NCBI GenBank assembly: GCA_023413135.1
Contig: JAEZQK010000016.1
Coordinates: 1 to 64,000, forward strand
DNA from: Bacillota bacterium
GTDB lineage: Bacteria > Bacillota > Clostridia > Christensenellales > Aristaeellaceae
Length of the DNA stretch: 64,000 bases
Direction of reading: 5' to 3'
The notes under the pieces are model-generated. The model worked only from the letters and a program-made list of their open reading frames with translations, had not been told where the DNA came from and did no database searches. Made by a program: the position numbers and the translations under genes. Shown piece by piece: positions 1 to 8,449 of the stretch; the stretch's first letter is position 1; every line of letters starts with the position of its first letter.

Positions 1-177
1 GATGACCGACGCCATATAGCGACACGGGGTCGCCGCTATTTCGCCCCGCCACTCTCCTCCTCGGGTTCTGTAGTGTGCAGACCCTCCGAGTGTAAGTATA
101 GCGATTACTCATCATGGGCGAAAGTCACCGCGTTTCATACCTCGTCGGTGCCTTTCGCAGAAAGGCGGATTATAGCG

Positions 178-250
178 ACGAAGGATCTTTAAGCAGCACG
201 AAAGGCCCAAGATCCTTCGCTGCGCTCAGGATGACAGTCTGCGGGGTTGG
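178..250. repeat. Dispersed GGATCTT hairpin repeat, copy 1
   Basis: AAGGATCTT and AAGATCCTT arms enclose an AGCAGCACGAAAGGCCC core, followed by CAGGATGACAG. The same arrangement, reverse-complemented and diverged, occurs at 21547-21618, where it forms the terminator of the polysaccharide operon. This points to a genome-wide repeat family. Confidence 0.7.
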
Positions 251-314
251 ATTTGCATTAACAGAACATACTCATTGAATGTTTTAAAAAACTGGTATTA
301 CATCCTATTGTCGG

Positions 315-349
315 GGCAAATTAAAGCGCCGCTTTACGATAGCGGCGCT
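315..349 (-). terminator. Terminator of the DEAD-box helicase gene
   Basis: On the minus strand a perfect 9-bp stem, AGCGCCGCT/AGCGGCGCT (325-333 with 341-349), is followed by TTTAATTTG. It lies 18 bases past the helicase stop codon. Confidence 0.7.
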
Positions 350-366
350 GCTATTAGACCCAGTAA

Positions 367-1590
367 TCAAGAGCGGGCGAAATGTGTCCGTACTCTCTCT
401 TTTTCCTCTATCCTTCTGGGCGGCCGGGGAACCTTGGGTGGCGGGGTGAACACCTGCATGGGATAGGGATGATTCTCCACCACGGGCACCTTGCGGCCCG
501 TGAACTTTTCAATAGCCCGCAGCTTATCCTTCTCCTCAATGTCGCAAAAGGAGAGGGCAATGCCCGTGTGCCCGGCCCGGCCTGTGCGGCCGATGCGGTG
601 GACATACGTTTCCGGCATATCCGGCAGATCGAAATTAATTACGTGGGACAGTTCATCGATATCGATGCCCCGGGCGGCGATGTCGGTAGCCACCAGAACG
701 CGGATGGTTTTGTTCTTGAAGCCATTCAGAGCCTGTTGACGGGAGGCTTGCGACTTGTCGCCGTGAATGGCCTGGGCATTGACATTGCCCCTTTGCAGTT
801 CCCGCACTACCCGGTCCGCACCATGCTTGGTGCGGGTGAACACCAGCGCGGACTGTATGGTCTTGTCGCGGAGCAAATGTAAAAGCAGGCTGCGCTTGTT
901 GACCTTGTCCACAAAGTATACCGACTGGGCGATCAAATCCACCGTCTGGGCGGCGGGAGCCACATCCACCTTCACCGGGTCACGCAGCAGGGAATCGGAC
1001 AGATCGGCGATTTCCTTGGGCATGGTGGCGGAAAAGAAAAGCGTCTGCTTGTTGATGGGCGTTTTTTGAAGAATCTTTTTCACATCGTGGATAAAGCCCA
1101 TATCCAGCATGCGGTCGGCTTCGTCCAGGGTCAGTATCTCCACCTGGCCAAGGTTTACCAGCCCCTGGCCGATAAGGTCATTCAGCCGCCCCGGCGTGGC
1201 CACCAGGATATCGACGCCCCGGCGCAGGCTTTGTTCCTGAGGCCCCTGAGCTACGCCGCCGAAGATTACCGCGGCATTCAGGCCCGTATAGCGCCCGTAG
1301 GCCAGAAAGCTTTCGAAAATCTGCAAAGCCAGTTCCCGGGTGGGGGTCAAAATCAACGCCCGGATGGGCCGACGCCCCGGTGCGGGGTTGGGCTTAGCAT
1401 GCAGCCGCTGCAGGATGGGCACGGCAAAGGCTGCCGTTTTGCCCGTGCCCGTTTGGGCGCAGCCCAACAAATCCCGGCCCGACAAGGCGGGCGGTATTGC
1501 TTTTGTCTGGATCGGCGTTGGGGTGACATACTGCTCCTGGGCCAGCGCCTTCAATATCATGGGATGGATCGATAACTGATGAAATTCCAT
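367..1590 (-). CDS. RhlE-type DEAD-box ATP-dependent RNA helicase
   Basis: Unwinds RNA duplexes using ATP, probably in ribosome assembly or mRNA turnover at low temperature (family knowledge). All core motifs are visible: AQTGTGKT at about 45-52, PTREL at 83-87, TPGR at 132-135, DEAD at 156-159, SAT at 187-189, and HRIGRTGR in the second RecA domain. The short basic C-terminus after the helicase core fits a RhlE-like protein. A start at 1590 is chosen because AAAGGAG lies just upstream; the frame extends 39 codons further upstream but only across hairpin-forming leader sequence. The 407-residue length is normal. A terminator-like hairpin stands 57 bases before the start and may attenuate expression. 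Confidence 0.93.
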   Translation of the reverse strand: MEFHQLSIHPMILKALAQEQYVTPTPIQTKAIPPALSGRDLLGCAQTGTGKTAAFAVPILQRLHAKPNPAPGRRPIRALILTPTRELALQIFESFLAYGRYTGLNAAVIFGGVAQGPQEQSLRRGVDILVATPGRLNDLIGQGLVNLGQVEILTLDEADRMLDMGFIHDVKKILQKTPINKQTLFFSATMPKEIADLSDSLLRDPVKVDVAPAAQTVDLIAQSVYFVDKVNKRSLLLHLLRDKTIQSALVFTRTKHGADRVVRELQRGNVNAQAIHGDKSQASRQQALNGFKNKTIRVLVATDIAARGIDIDELSHVINFDLPDMPETYVHRIGRTGRAGHTGIALSFCDIEEKDKLRAIEKFTGRKVPVVENHPYPMQVFTPPPKVPRPPRRIEEKERVRTHFARS

Positions 1591-1647
1591 GGGTGCTCCT
1601 TTATGTAATGGGGCTTTATGCCCCGAATGGGGCGCAGGCGCCCCCAT

Positions 1648-1683
1648 AAAAAAGCCGCGACTTCCACGAAACGGAAATCGCGG
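1648..1683 (-). terminator. Intrinsic terminator or attenuator in the helicase leader
   Basis: Read leftwards, CCGCGATTTCC pairs with GGAAGTCGCGG (arms 1655-1665 and 1673-1683). One pair is G-U and works only in minus-strand RNA. Six Us follow (1648-1653). It lies between the aldo/keto reductase gene and the helicase start. It could end readthrough from upstream or attenuate the helicase transcript. Two further GC hairpins (about 1606-1645) lie between it and the Shine-Dalgarno. Confidence 0.75.
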
Positions 1684-1805
1684 TCCGATCAGCGGTACAG
1701 GGCGCATTCAAAAAACATTGAAACACTGCGCAAGTACATCATAGTGCAAAATGGTCATTATGTCAACCAGAAGAATCTACCTCACGAAGTTTTCCTGGAG
1801 AGGGC

Positions 1806-1843
1806 GCGGGAGAACCTTCTTTTTCAAAAGGAGGTTCTCCCGC
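1806..1843. terminator. Strong hairpin after the aldo/keto reductase gene
   Basis: An 11-bp perfect stem (1806-1816 with 1833-1843) extends to about 15 bp with one wobble and an 8-base loop. It lies just past the reductase stop codon. No clear U-run follows on either strand, so it may stabilise the 3' end or act as a weak terminator. Confidence 0.5.
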
Positions 1844-1867
1844 AAAAGCCATTCAACCCTCGTCCCC

Positions 1868-3001
1868 TTACCTCGCCAGCATTTCGTGGGTTTGGCGAAG
1901 CTGATCACGGATTTGAAGATGCTGGGGGCACTTGCCCTCGCAGGCGGCACAGTCAAGGCAGGCGGAGGCGTTTTCGTACTTCATCCAATCCACCTTGCCG
2001 ATCATGGCATACTGGTCCCTGGCGTAATCGGTGATCTTATAGACCCTGTGGTAATTCATCATTTTAAAGATTTCGGGGATGTTAATCCCGGCGGGGCAGG
2101 GCATGCAATAATTGCAGCCGGTGCAGTACAGTTCCGCCAGCCGGTTGTTTTCGGCCATCATAGTCTCCACCTGTCTCACTTCTTCCTCCGTGAGGGGATG
2201 GATATTGCTGGCCAAGCGGCAGTTTTCCTCCACCATATCGATGTTTCCCATACCCGACAGGGCGATATGCACGTTGGGGTTGTTGAACACAAAGCGCAGC
2301 GCCACCTCGGCGGAAGATTCCACCTTGCCGGGCAACAGGCTGCGGATGACGTCAGACGGCGCACCCAGCCGGCCGCCGCCCACCGGGCCCATGACTACTA
2401 CGCCCAGCCCCTGTTCATGGGCCAGCGCCATGCCTTCTTCGTTGGATCTGTCCAACAGGTTGTACTGGCAGAGCACGGAGGAGAAGATGCCTTCCCCGCG
2501 CTTTAATATCTTGATCAGGTTTTCCGGGTCGTCATGGAAGGAGAAGGAGATGTGGCGGATCAGACCCTGCTCCTTAAGCTTGAGCGCCCGGTACAGAGGA
2601 CCATCCTTTACGTCGATCTTGGTATCATACGTTTCCAGATCAATGCCCCAGAAGTGGTAAAAGTCGATGTAATCGGTGTCCAGCTTGGAAAGGGAAGTCT
2701 CCAGTCGCTTTTGAAAATCGTCGCCGGAGTCGTTCTCGATGGGATTCTTGGTGGAGAGAAACACCTTGTCCCGGCGGCCTTTCAGCGCCTTGCCCACGAT
2801 GATCTCGCTTTGCTTGTCGCAGTAATAAGGGGCGGTGTCGAAATAGTTGACGCCAAGCTCCATGGCCCGGTGCAGCATTTCCACGCTCTTTTCGGTATTG
2901 AATACCTTCACGCCATCCTTTTCATCATAGGGCAGGCGCATGCAGCCAAAGCCCAGCCGGGATACCTGGATGCCGGTTTTGCCAAAGGGTACGTATTGCA
3001 T
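1868..3001 (-). CDS. Aldo/keto reductase with C-terminal ferredoxin-like domain
   Basis: NADPH-dependent (beta/alpha)8 oxidoreductase with an appended iron-sulfur domain. The N-terminal 280 residues hold the AKR signature: FDTAPYY carries the catalytic Asp and Tyr, and LSTK the Lys. The C-terminus has two cysteine clusters, CxxCxxCxxCP and CxxCxxCxxxCP, expected to bind two [4Fe-4S] centres, as in the large clostridial AKR subgroup. AAAGGAG precedes the ATG. It follows the beta-mannosidase gene by 36 bases on the same strand, so it probably shares that transcript. The substrate is unknown; reduction of a sugar-derived carbonyl is only a guess from context. Confidence 0.9.
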   Translation of the reverse strand: MQYVPFGKTGIQVSRLGFGCMRLPYDEKDGVKVFNTEKSVEMLHRAMELGVNYFDTAPYYCDKQSEIIVGKALKGRRDKVFLSTKNPIENDSGDDFQKRLETSLSKLDTDYIDFYHFWGIDLETYDTKIDVKDGPLYRALKLKEQGLIRHISFSFHDDPENLIKILKRGEGIFSSVLCQYNLLDRSNEEGMALAHEQGLGVVVMGPVGGGRLGAPSDVIRSLLPGKVESSAEVALRFVFNNPNVHIALSGMGNIDMVEENCRLASNIHPLTEEEVRQVETMMAENNRLAELYCTGCNYCMPCPAGINIPEIFKMMNYHRVYKITDYARDQYAMIGKVDWMKYENASACLDCAACEGKCPQHLQIRDQLRQTHEMLAR

Positions 3002-3036
3002 AGTGAGGACTCCTTTCTATTGATAACTATTTGTCT

Positions 3037-5472
3037 TCAAGCGATATCAAACACCGACCTTACGGTGATGCTTTCCGGGCTTCCCTCGATGATCTTCACA
3101 CGCCTTTCTCCCGCGTCCATGTCAAACCAGTTGTCCGACAATTTGAGTAGCCCGTCGGCGGAATCGATGAACACGCTCTTGGCGTAAGCCTGCGCGGTGA
3201 CGACGACTTCGCCGCCTTCTACCTGCACGGTAAGCTTCGGGTCTTCAAACCGGAAATGCTTAGGCCGGGTCAGAAGCGCCGTGCCATAGGATACGGTTTT
3301 TCCGCCTTGTTGAAGGGAGTATGATACATACTGCCCCTGCCTGTCCATGTCCCTGAATTCCATTTCATCAAGCCACAGGCTGGAAAGCGGGGCCACTGTT
3401 ACCTGCTGTTCCCCTTGCTTGAGTATCCTGGCCTTATTGTCCCGCAGCGACCAAACCACGGTGCAATTCTGCTCTTGCATGGTCTCATTGGCCACGCAAA
3501 GCCGCACGGTGTTTTTTACCGGTTCCTTGAGCTGCTCGTTGACGGAGGATAGCCCTGTGAGCTCACCTTCTTCCTTGCAGGAGATCATCAAAGGGGCAAA
3601 GAAGCGCCGGGCCGCATAATGCAGCGCCTTCCAGCGGAAATCATAGTCGATGGACGACCAGGATATCACCGGCCAGCAGTCGTTAAGCTGCCAATAGATG
3701 GCGCCCATGCAGCGGCCCCGGTGGCGCCGCCAGTGCTCCACGCCGTAGCGGATGGCGTCGGCCTGCAGCAGCTGCGAAGTGTAGATGAGGCTGCCGAAAT
3801 CCTTGGGGTACAGATACGTTTGCGACAGGTACATCAATATCCTGCCGTTGGCCGTGCCGTTGCGCTGGTGCTTTTCCATCACCCGGGAAAAGGCGTTGCG
3901 CTCATCCGGCAGTGTGACGGCCTCCAGGGTTTTTAGGTGCGGGTACGACTGGAAGCCGAATTCCGAGGCATAGCGGAAATAGAAATCACGGTAGGCGGTG
4001 AAGGGCTTCAGGCCATGCCACACATCCCAGTAGTGGACGTCGCCCTTGTTTTCGGCGTTGGGATCGTCGAACCTGCCGCCGGAAGACGGGGACGCCGGCC
4101 AATAGAAGGTATCGGGGTCCAATTCCTTGACGATACGGGGCAGGATGTATTCGTACATGCGCAAATACTCATAACGCTGGGTGGGTGTGGCTACCCAATG
4201 ATTCTGAGCGGCGAACATTTCCATTTCGTTGTTGCCACACCATAGCCCTAAGGATGCGTGATGCCGCAAACGCAGAATGTTGTCCCGGAATTCTGCGCGG
4301 ATGCTTGCTTCAAACGCATCAGTAAGCTTATAGGCCCCACAGGCGAACATGAAGTCCTGCCATACGACCAGCCCCAGCTCGTCGCAGATATCATAGAAAT
4401 CATCGGAAGGATAGTGGCCGCCGCCCCATACGCGGATGGCATTGAAGTTGGCCTCTTTGGCGTTTTGCAAAAGCCTGCGGGTACGCTCGGGCGTCACACG
4501 GCCCAGCAGGTTGTCCTCCGGAATATAATCCGCGCCCATGGCGAAGATTTGTACGCCGTTGACCTCGTGGCAGAAGCTTTCGCCGAACGCGTCCTTTTCG
4601 CGATGCATGGTCATGGTGCGCAGGCCAACCTTCCGTTCCCACACAACCAGTGTGTTTCCTGCGCCGTCCAAAAGCGTCACCCGCACGGTGTACAGCGGCT
4701 GCGCCCCGTAGCCATTTGGCCACCAGAGTATGGGATCGGAAATGCGGATATTCCCTTCCCCATCCATCGGATAGATCTTCCCGCCGGGAGCCACCGCCTC
4801 CGCCTTCACGTGAAGGGCGCTGTCATCCACCTTTTCCAGTTCGGGCTTTACGTCAAGCGTCACCACGCCGTTTTCATGGTGCTGGCGGATGTGAACGGAA
4901 GTAAACCTCCCGTCCGCGATGCCCGAAAGGGAAATGTCCCGCCAGATGCCACAATCGGGAAGCCGGGGGCCCCAATCCCAGCCGAACATGCAGTGGGCCT
5001 TGCGCAGGTGCACAAAGCCGCGCATGCAGTCTTCCGCGCCGGTATACTCCGGCCTTTCCTCGAACTTTTCCTGAATGTAGCGGGTGGGGGAATGAAAATG
5101 AACGCGGATGCTGTTCTCCCCGGCGCTTAAAAGGGATTTCACATCCGCTTCCCAGGTGCGGTGCATGTTGTCGGCATAAAGCACCTTCGTACCGTTGACA
5201 TATATGTCCGCCAGGGTATCCAGGCCCTCCATGTGCAGAACCACCCGAGGGCAGGAAAGCAGCTGACCTGAAACAGTAAACTGCCGTTCGTAAAGGAAAT
5301 CGTTGTCCATCAGGGCCAGTGCCTTGTCTTCATTGTCGCGGTAGAAAGGGTCCTCCATCCTGCCCGCAGCCAGCATAGCCTGGTACACGGAACCGGGCAC
5401 GCTGGCATTTATCCAGCCGTTCTCCCCCGCCACGCACATCCGCCATTGCCCATTCAGCGATAAAGACTGCAT
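3037..5472 (-). CDS. GH2 beta-mannosidase
   Basis: Releases non-reducing beta-D-mannose from mannan oligosaccharides or N-glycan cores. The 811-residue protein has the usual order: N-terminal jelly-roll sugar-binding domain, Ig-like domain, TIM barrel and C-terminal beta domains. WCGNNEMEM carries the acid/base Glu and SEFGFQSYP the nucleophile Glu, in the form typical of beta-mannosidases rather than beta-galactosidases. No signal peptide is visible, so it should act in the cytoplasm on imported oligosaccharides. A GGAGGAAAAC site precedes the start. It lies between the PD40 propeller gene and the aldo/keto reductase on one leftward unit. No mannoside transporter is seen in the window. Confidence 0.92.
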   Translation of the reverse strand: MQSLSLNGQWRMCVAGENGWINASVPGSVYQAMLAAGRMEDPFYRDNEDKALALMDNDFLYERQFTVSGQLLSCPRVVLHMEGLDTLADIYVNGTKVLYADNMHRTWEADVKSLLSAGENSIRVHFHSPTRYIQEKFEERPEYTGAEDCMRGFVHLRKAHCMFGWDWGPRLPDCGIWRDISLSGIADGRFTSVHIRQHHENGVVTLDVKPELEKVDDSALHVKAEAVAPGGKIYPMDGEGNIRISDPILWWPNGYGAQPLYTVRVTLLDGAGNTLVVWERKVGLRTMTMHREKDAFGESFCHEVNGVQIFAMGADYIPEDNLLGRVTPERTRRLLQNAKEANFNAIRVWGGGHYPSDDFYDICDELGLVVWQDFMFACGAYKLTDAFEASIRAEFRDNILRLRHHASLGLWCGNNEMEMFAAQNHWVATPTQRYEYLRMYEYILPRIVKELDPDTFYWPASPSSGGRFDDPNAENKGDVHYWDVWHGLKPFTAYRDFYFRYASEFGFQSYPHLKTLEAVTLPDERNAFSRVMEKHQRNGTANGRILMYLSQTYLYPKDFGSLIYTSQLLQADAIRYGVEHWRRHRGRCMGAIYWQLNDCWPVISWSSIDYDFRWKALHYAARRFFAPLMISCKEEGELTGLSSVNEQLKEPVKNTVRLCVANETMQEQNCTVVWSLRDNKARILKQGEQQVTVAPLSSLWLDEMEFRDMDRQGQYVSYSLQQGGKTVSYGTALLTRPKHFRFEDPKLTVQVEGGEVVVTAQAYAKSVFIDSADGLLKLSDNWFDMDAGERRVKIIEGSPESITVRSVFDIA

Positions 5473-5530
5473 GCGTTTGTTTTCCTCCTATTAATCATAA
5501 GGCGTGCTGCCTTTTATAGACCGGTTTGTC

Positions 5531-6412
5531 TCATTCCTTCAGCCGATACCGCACAAATGCCAGATTGCGGCTGTCCGGCGCCCAGGAATTTACATTGATC
5601 GTTCCCTGACCGCCAAACAGTGATACCAACAGGCGTGATTCCCCCCCATCATAAGGCATGATCCGAAGCTCTACATTTTTGTTGGCCGGGTGGCTGCCCG
5701 GGGCTACATCGCCCTTGCGGTAGGCGATGTACACCACCCATTTTCCATCCGGGGATACATGGGGAAACCAGTTGTTGGATTCCTCCTCCGTCATGCGCAC
5801 AACGTTTCGCCCATCCGCGTCCATACGGTAGATCTGCATCAAACCGGAGCGCACGGAGTTGAACCAGATATGCCTCCCATCCGTCGAATACTCCGGGCCG
5901 TCGTTCAAGCCCAAAGCATCTGTCAGCCGCGTTTCTTCCCCGCCCACAGCGGGAATGGTATACACATCGTACTCCCCATTGCGCTCAGCACAATAGGAAA
6001 GCGTGCTGCAGTCGGGCGACCAGCCGTGAAGGTAGCTGGGGGCAATGGGTGTGATCAGCGTGGGATAACCGCCTGCCAGCGGAAAGATGTAGATGCGGGA
6101 CTGGCCGTCCTCCACGGTGTGATGGCTGACGGCAATGGATTTACCGTCGGGGGAAAGCACATGATCGTTATTGCACCAGGTACAAAAGCCGGAATCCACC
6201 ACGCTTTGCTTGCCCGTTTTCAAATCATAGGCCCAAATACGGCCGCCGGCGTTATAAATCAGGGTTTTGCCGTCCCTTGTCCAGTTGGGTGCTTCGATCA
6301 GGTGGTCCATCTCACACAGCTGTGTGCAATCCCCTGTGACGGCATCAAGGATCTCCAGGCTGGAATACACCTGGCGCTCCTCCATTCTCCGCCGTTCCCT
6401 GAGCACATTCAT
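5531..6412 (-). CDS. TolB-like PD40 six-bladed beta-propeller protein
   Basis: Six PD40/WD40-like units are readable, each with a variant of S-P-D-G-K followed by a hydrophobic strand: WTRDGK, LSPDGK, WSPDCS, YSTDGR, VSPDGK and WAPDSR. That is enough to close one propeller in 293 residues. No signal peptide or membrane segment is visible. Such proteins are usually annotated as TolB-like or biopolymer-transport proteins, and some are sugar-binding or lyase-like enzymes. Its function here is unknown. It lies between DUF2927 and beta-mannosidase genes, so a carbohydrate-linked cytosolic role is an inference. AGGAGGAAAAAGG precedes the start. Confidence 0.8.
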   Translation of the reverse strand: MNVLRERRRMEERQVYSSLEILDAVTGDCTQLCEMDHLIEAPNWTRDGKTLIYNAGGRIWAYDLKTGKQSVVDSGFCTWCNNDHVLSPDGKSIAVSHHTVEDGQSRIYIFPLAGGYPTLITPIAPSYLHGWSPDCSTLSYCAERNGEYDVYTIPAVGGEETRLTDALGLNDGPEYSTDGRHIWFNSVRSGLMQIYRMDADGRNVVRMTEEESNNWFPHVSPDGKWVVYIAYRKGDVAPGSHPANKNVELRIMPYDGGESRLLVSLFGGQGTINVNSWAPDSRNLAFVRYRLKE

Positions 6413-6456
6413 CCTTTTTCCTCCTATCTTCTGTTCACGCCCGGATATAAACAGCG

Positions 6457-7119
6457 TTATTCCCCCACTATTTCCCGGGCTTTCTCCATGGTGGTGCCGG
6501 GGAGCATGAGCGGGCCGTACAAAATGTTCAGCATTTCATAATCGACAGCGGATACGCCGGTCACCGTTTTGCCACTCTGGCAGATGATGCTTTTGTGCGT
6601 GCATGTGATATCGTTGAGCAGCCCCAGCATGTTCACAATCTCTTCCCGGATGACGGTGCTGCGTTTTTTTTGCGAAGTATTGGTGCTGGAAATGGCAATC
6701 TCGGCGCCGGTCACCATGTAATTATCATAATTAACCCTTACAAAGCCCACATTCCCTTTTTCATAGCCCGTAACCGTCTGGCCCATCTTGCCATAAGGCA
6801 CAAAAGACATGGTCACGTTGGCATTTTCGGGCTTTGTGGTGAGCGAAAGCTGCGGCAGATTTTGCACATTTTCCGAAAGATCATATAGGAGCGTCGCCAG
6901 GGCAGCCACATCCTCCCTGGTATAATCGCCCTGCATATAGATCACAACCGGCTGAGCCCAGCGGATGGTGACAGACCTCTTTGTATCCTCATATTCCCCC
7001 TGGAAAGCGGATTCGAAAAAGCCCAGCACCGCCAGCCTGGAAGCGGCGGACCCGAATGCCGGAAACAACACGGCACAAAGCATCAGCGCAATAAAAAAGC
7101 ATCGGCCGGCGCGGCCCAT
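6457..7119 (-). CDS. Secreted DUF2927 family protein
   Basis: A 220-residue exported protein with a clear signal peptide (basic MGRAGR, a hydrophobic stretch of about 17 residues, then FGSAAS). The mature part carries VGFVRVNYDNYMVTGAEI and EEIVNMLGLLND, which I recognise as the DUF2927 pattern, related to metalloprotease-like folds. The usual HExxQ is replaced by EEIVN, so peptidase activity is doubtful. The ATG at 7119 is preferred because AAGGAG lies nine bases upstream; two ATGs (7125, 7128) are too close to that site, and a frame start at 7200 has no ribosome site. It is divergent from spoIID. Confidence 0.72.
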   Translation of the reverse strand: MGRAGRCFFIALMLCAVLFPAFGSAASRLAVLGFFESAFQGEYEDTKRSVTIRWAQPVVIYMQGDYTREDVAALATLLYDLSENVQNLPQLSLTTKPENANVTMSFVPYGKMGQTVTGYEKGNVGFVRVNYDNYMVTGAEIAISSTNTSQKKRSTVIREEIVNMLGLLNDITCTHKSIICQSGKTVTGVSAVDYEMLNILYGPLMLPGTTMEKAREIVGE

Positions 7120-7236
7120 CCGCATCATCTCCTTCACTTTCTCTGGTATATTTCGCCGGGAACTGGTATTCTCCTTTCTCCGCCGTTCTTTTTGCTGCAT
7201 GATGGGAATAGGGTTTATGAGGAAGGAGGGAAGGAT

Positions 7237-8349
7237 GTGGGCAAGAACAACGCACCCCTGCGCCTGGCAGTGCTGCTACTTTGCGTAGTGGTACTCTGGC
7301 ACATACTCGGCGCTCCCAGGACGTTAGAGGAATGGCAGGCCACCCCCCTGCAGCTTGAAATGGCCTGGAACCAGCTTCCCGCAAGGGCCGGACGCATTTT
7401 CGCCCAATGGGCTTTGTACAGCGCCCAGGCGGAGACACAACAGCCTGAAAATAACCCTGTCAATTGGAAAAAGCTGCTGGAAAATGAGAACACCTGGCCC
7501 ATCAAAGTATGGGATGTGGCGCAAAACAAGCTGATCACCATGCCCCTGGAGCAGTATGTAGCCGGGGTGGTAGCGGCGGAGATGCCGGCCAGCTATCACC
7601 TGGAAGCGCTGAAGGCCCAGGCGGCTGCGGCTCGGACAAGGGCGGTGAGCCAGGCCGATGCCTTCAGCGGCAAGGGCTGCGGAAATTATCCGGAGGCGGA
7701 TATCTGCACCGACAGCACCCATTGCCAGGCATTCCTTTCCGAATCTGAGCGGGCCAATAAATGGGGTGCATCCGCCCAGGCGTATGAGGCCCGCATCTTC
7801 CGCGCAGTGATGGAAACGAAGGGGACCATTCTCACTTACGATGGCGAACCCATCACAGTACTCTACCATGCGGTGAGCGGCGGGCACACAGAGGATGTAC
7901 AAGCGGTATTCTCCCAACCGCTGCCCTACTTGAAGGGCGTGGAAAGCAAGGGGGAGGAGAGCAACGCAAAATACCAAACTGCTCAATCCTTCTCCCATCA
8001 GGAAGCCGCACAACTGCTCAACAAGGCTTTCCCGGGCGCCAACATTTCTCCGGAAACCGTTGCGCTGCAGGTAGCCATTACCGAAAGGACGGCCACAGGC
8101 CGGGCCGCCAAGATGAAGGTGGGAGACCGGGAGGTTTCCGCAAAGGATTTCCGCACCGCGCTTTCTTTAAACAGCACGCTCTTTACCATTACCGCAACGG
8201 AAAGCTCCATCACCTTCAGCCAGAAGGGATACGGCCACGGCGTGGGCATGAGCCAGGCGGGGGCCAATGCCATGGCTGCCACAGGCTCCACCTGGCAAGA
8301 TATCCTGAAGCATTATTACACGGGCATCCAGCTCACCGCCTTGCCATAA
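7237..8349 (+). CDS. spoIID: Stage II sporulation protein D (SpoIID/LytB domain)
   Basis: Membrane-anchored lytic transglycosylase that remodels septal peptidoglycan during engulfment with SpoIIP and SpoIIM (family knowledge). A GTG start at 7237 is chosen because GGAAGGAGGGAAGGAT precedes it; the frame also opens further upstream without a site. The 370-residue protein has one N-terminal membrane helix, then the SpoIID core: MPLEQYVAGVVAAEMPASYHLEALKAQAAAART with the catalytic-type Glu in AAEMP. The C-terminal motif GYGHGVGMSQAGA is typical. It marks the organism as spore-forming, together with the M23 gene 100 bases downstream. Confidence 0.93.
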   Translation: MGKNNAPLRLAVLLLCVVVLWHILGAPRTLEEWQATPLQLEMAWNQLPARAGRIFAQWALYSAQAETQQPENNPVNWKKLLENENTWPIKVWDVAQNKLITMPLEQYVAGVVAAEMPASYHLEALKAQAAAARTRAVSQADAFSGKGCGNYPEADICTDSTHCQAFLSESERANKWGASAQAYEARIFRAVMETKGTILTYDGEPITVLYHAVSGGHTEDVQAVFSQPLPYLKGVESKGEESNAKYQTAQSFSHQEAAQLLNKAFPGANISPETVALQVAITERTATGRAAKMKVGDREVSAKDFRTALSLNSTLFTITATESSITFSQKGYGHGVGMSQAGANAMAATGSTWQDILKHYYTGIQLTALP

Positions 8350-8378
8350 AAAGTGAATTTGAACCAAACAAGCTTTTG

Positions 8379-8405
8379 GCATTTATGCGCCCCTGTGCAT
8401 ACATG
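8379..8405 (+). promoter_or_regulatory. Possible sigma-E-like sporulation promoter
   Basis: GCATTT (8379-8384), 13 bases, then CATACATG (8398-8405) resembles the sigma-E pattern of a -10 CATACANT with an ATA-rich -35. It would start transcription about 40 bases before the M23 gene. In B. subtilis spoIIQ is a sigma-F gene, so this is tentative. Confidence 0.25.
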
Positions 8406-8449
8406 TTTTTTGCTCTTCTGGGACATCCTATCCCAGGAGGTGGACATGT

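Larger units (their letters stand above)
1..366. other. Gene-free left edge with hairpins and a dispersed repeat
   Basis: No convincing coding frame is visible. The stretch holds a copy of a dispersed hairpin repeat (about 178-250) and the terminator of the leftward helicase gene (315-349). A short GCCTTTC...GAAAGGC hairpin lies near 150-167. Nothing could be assigned to positions 1-140. Confidence 0.6.

Noticed and set aside
1066..1575. Long plus-strand frames over the helicase gene
   Set aside because: They are antisense shadows of a GC-rich gene with all helicase motifs on the other strand.
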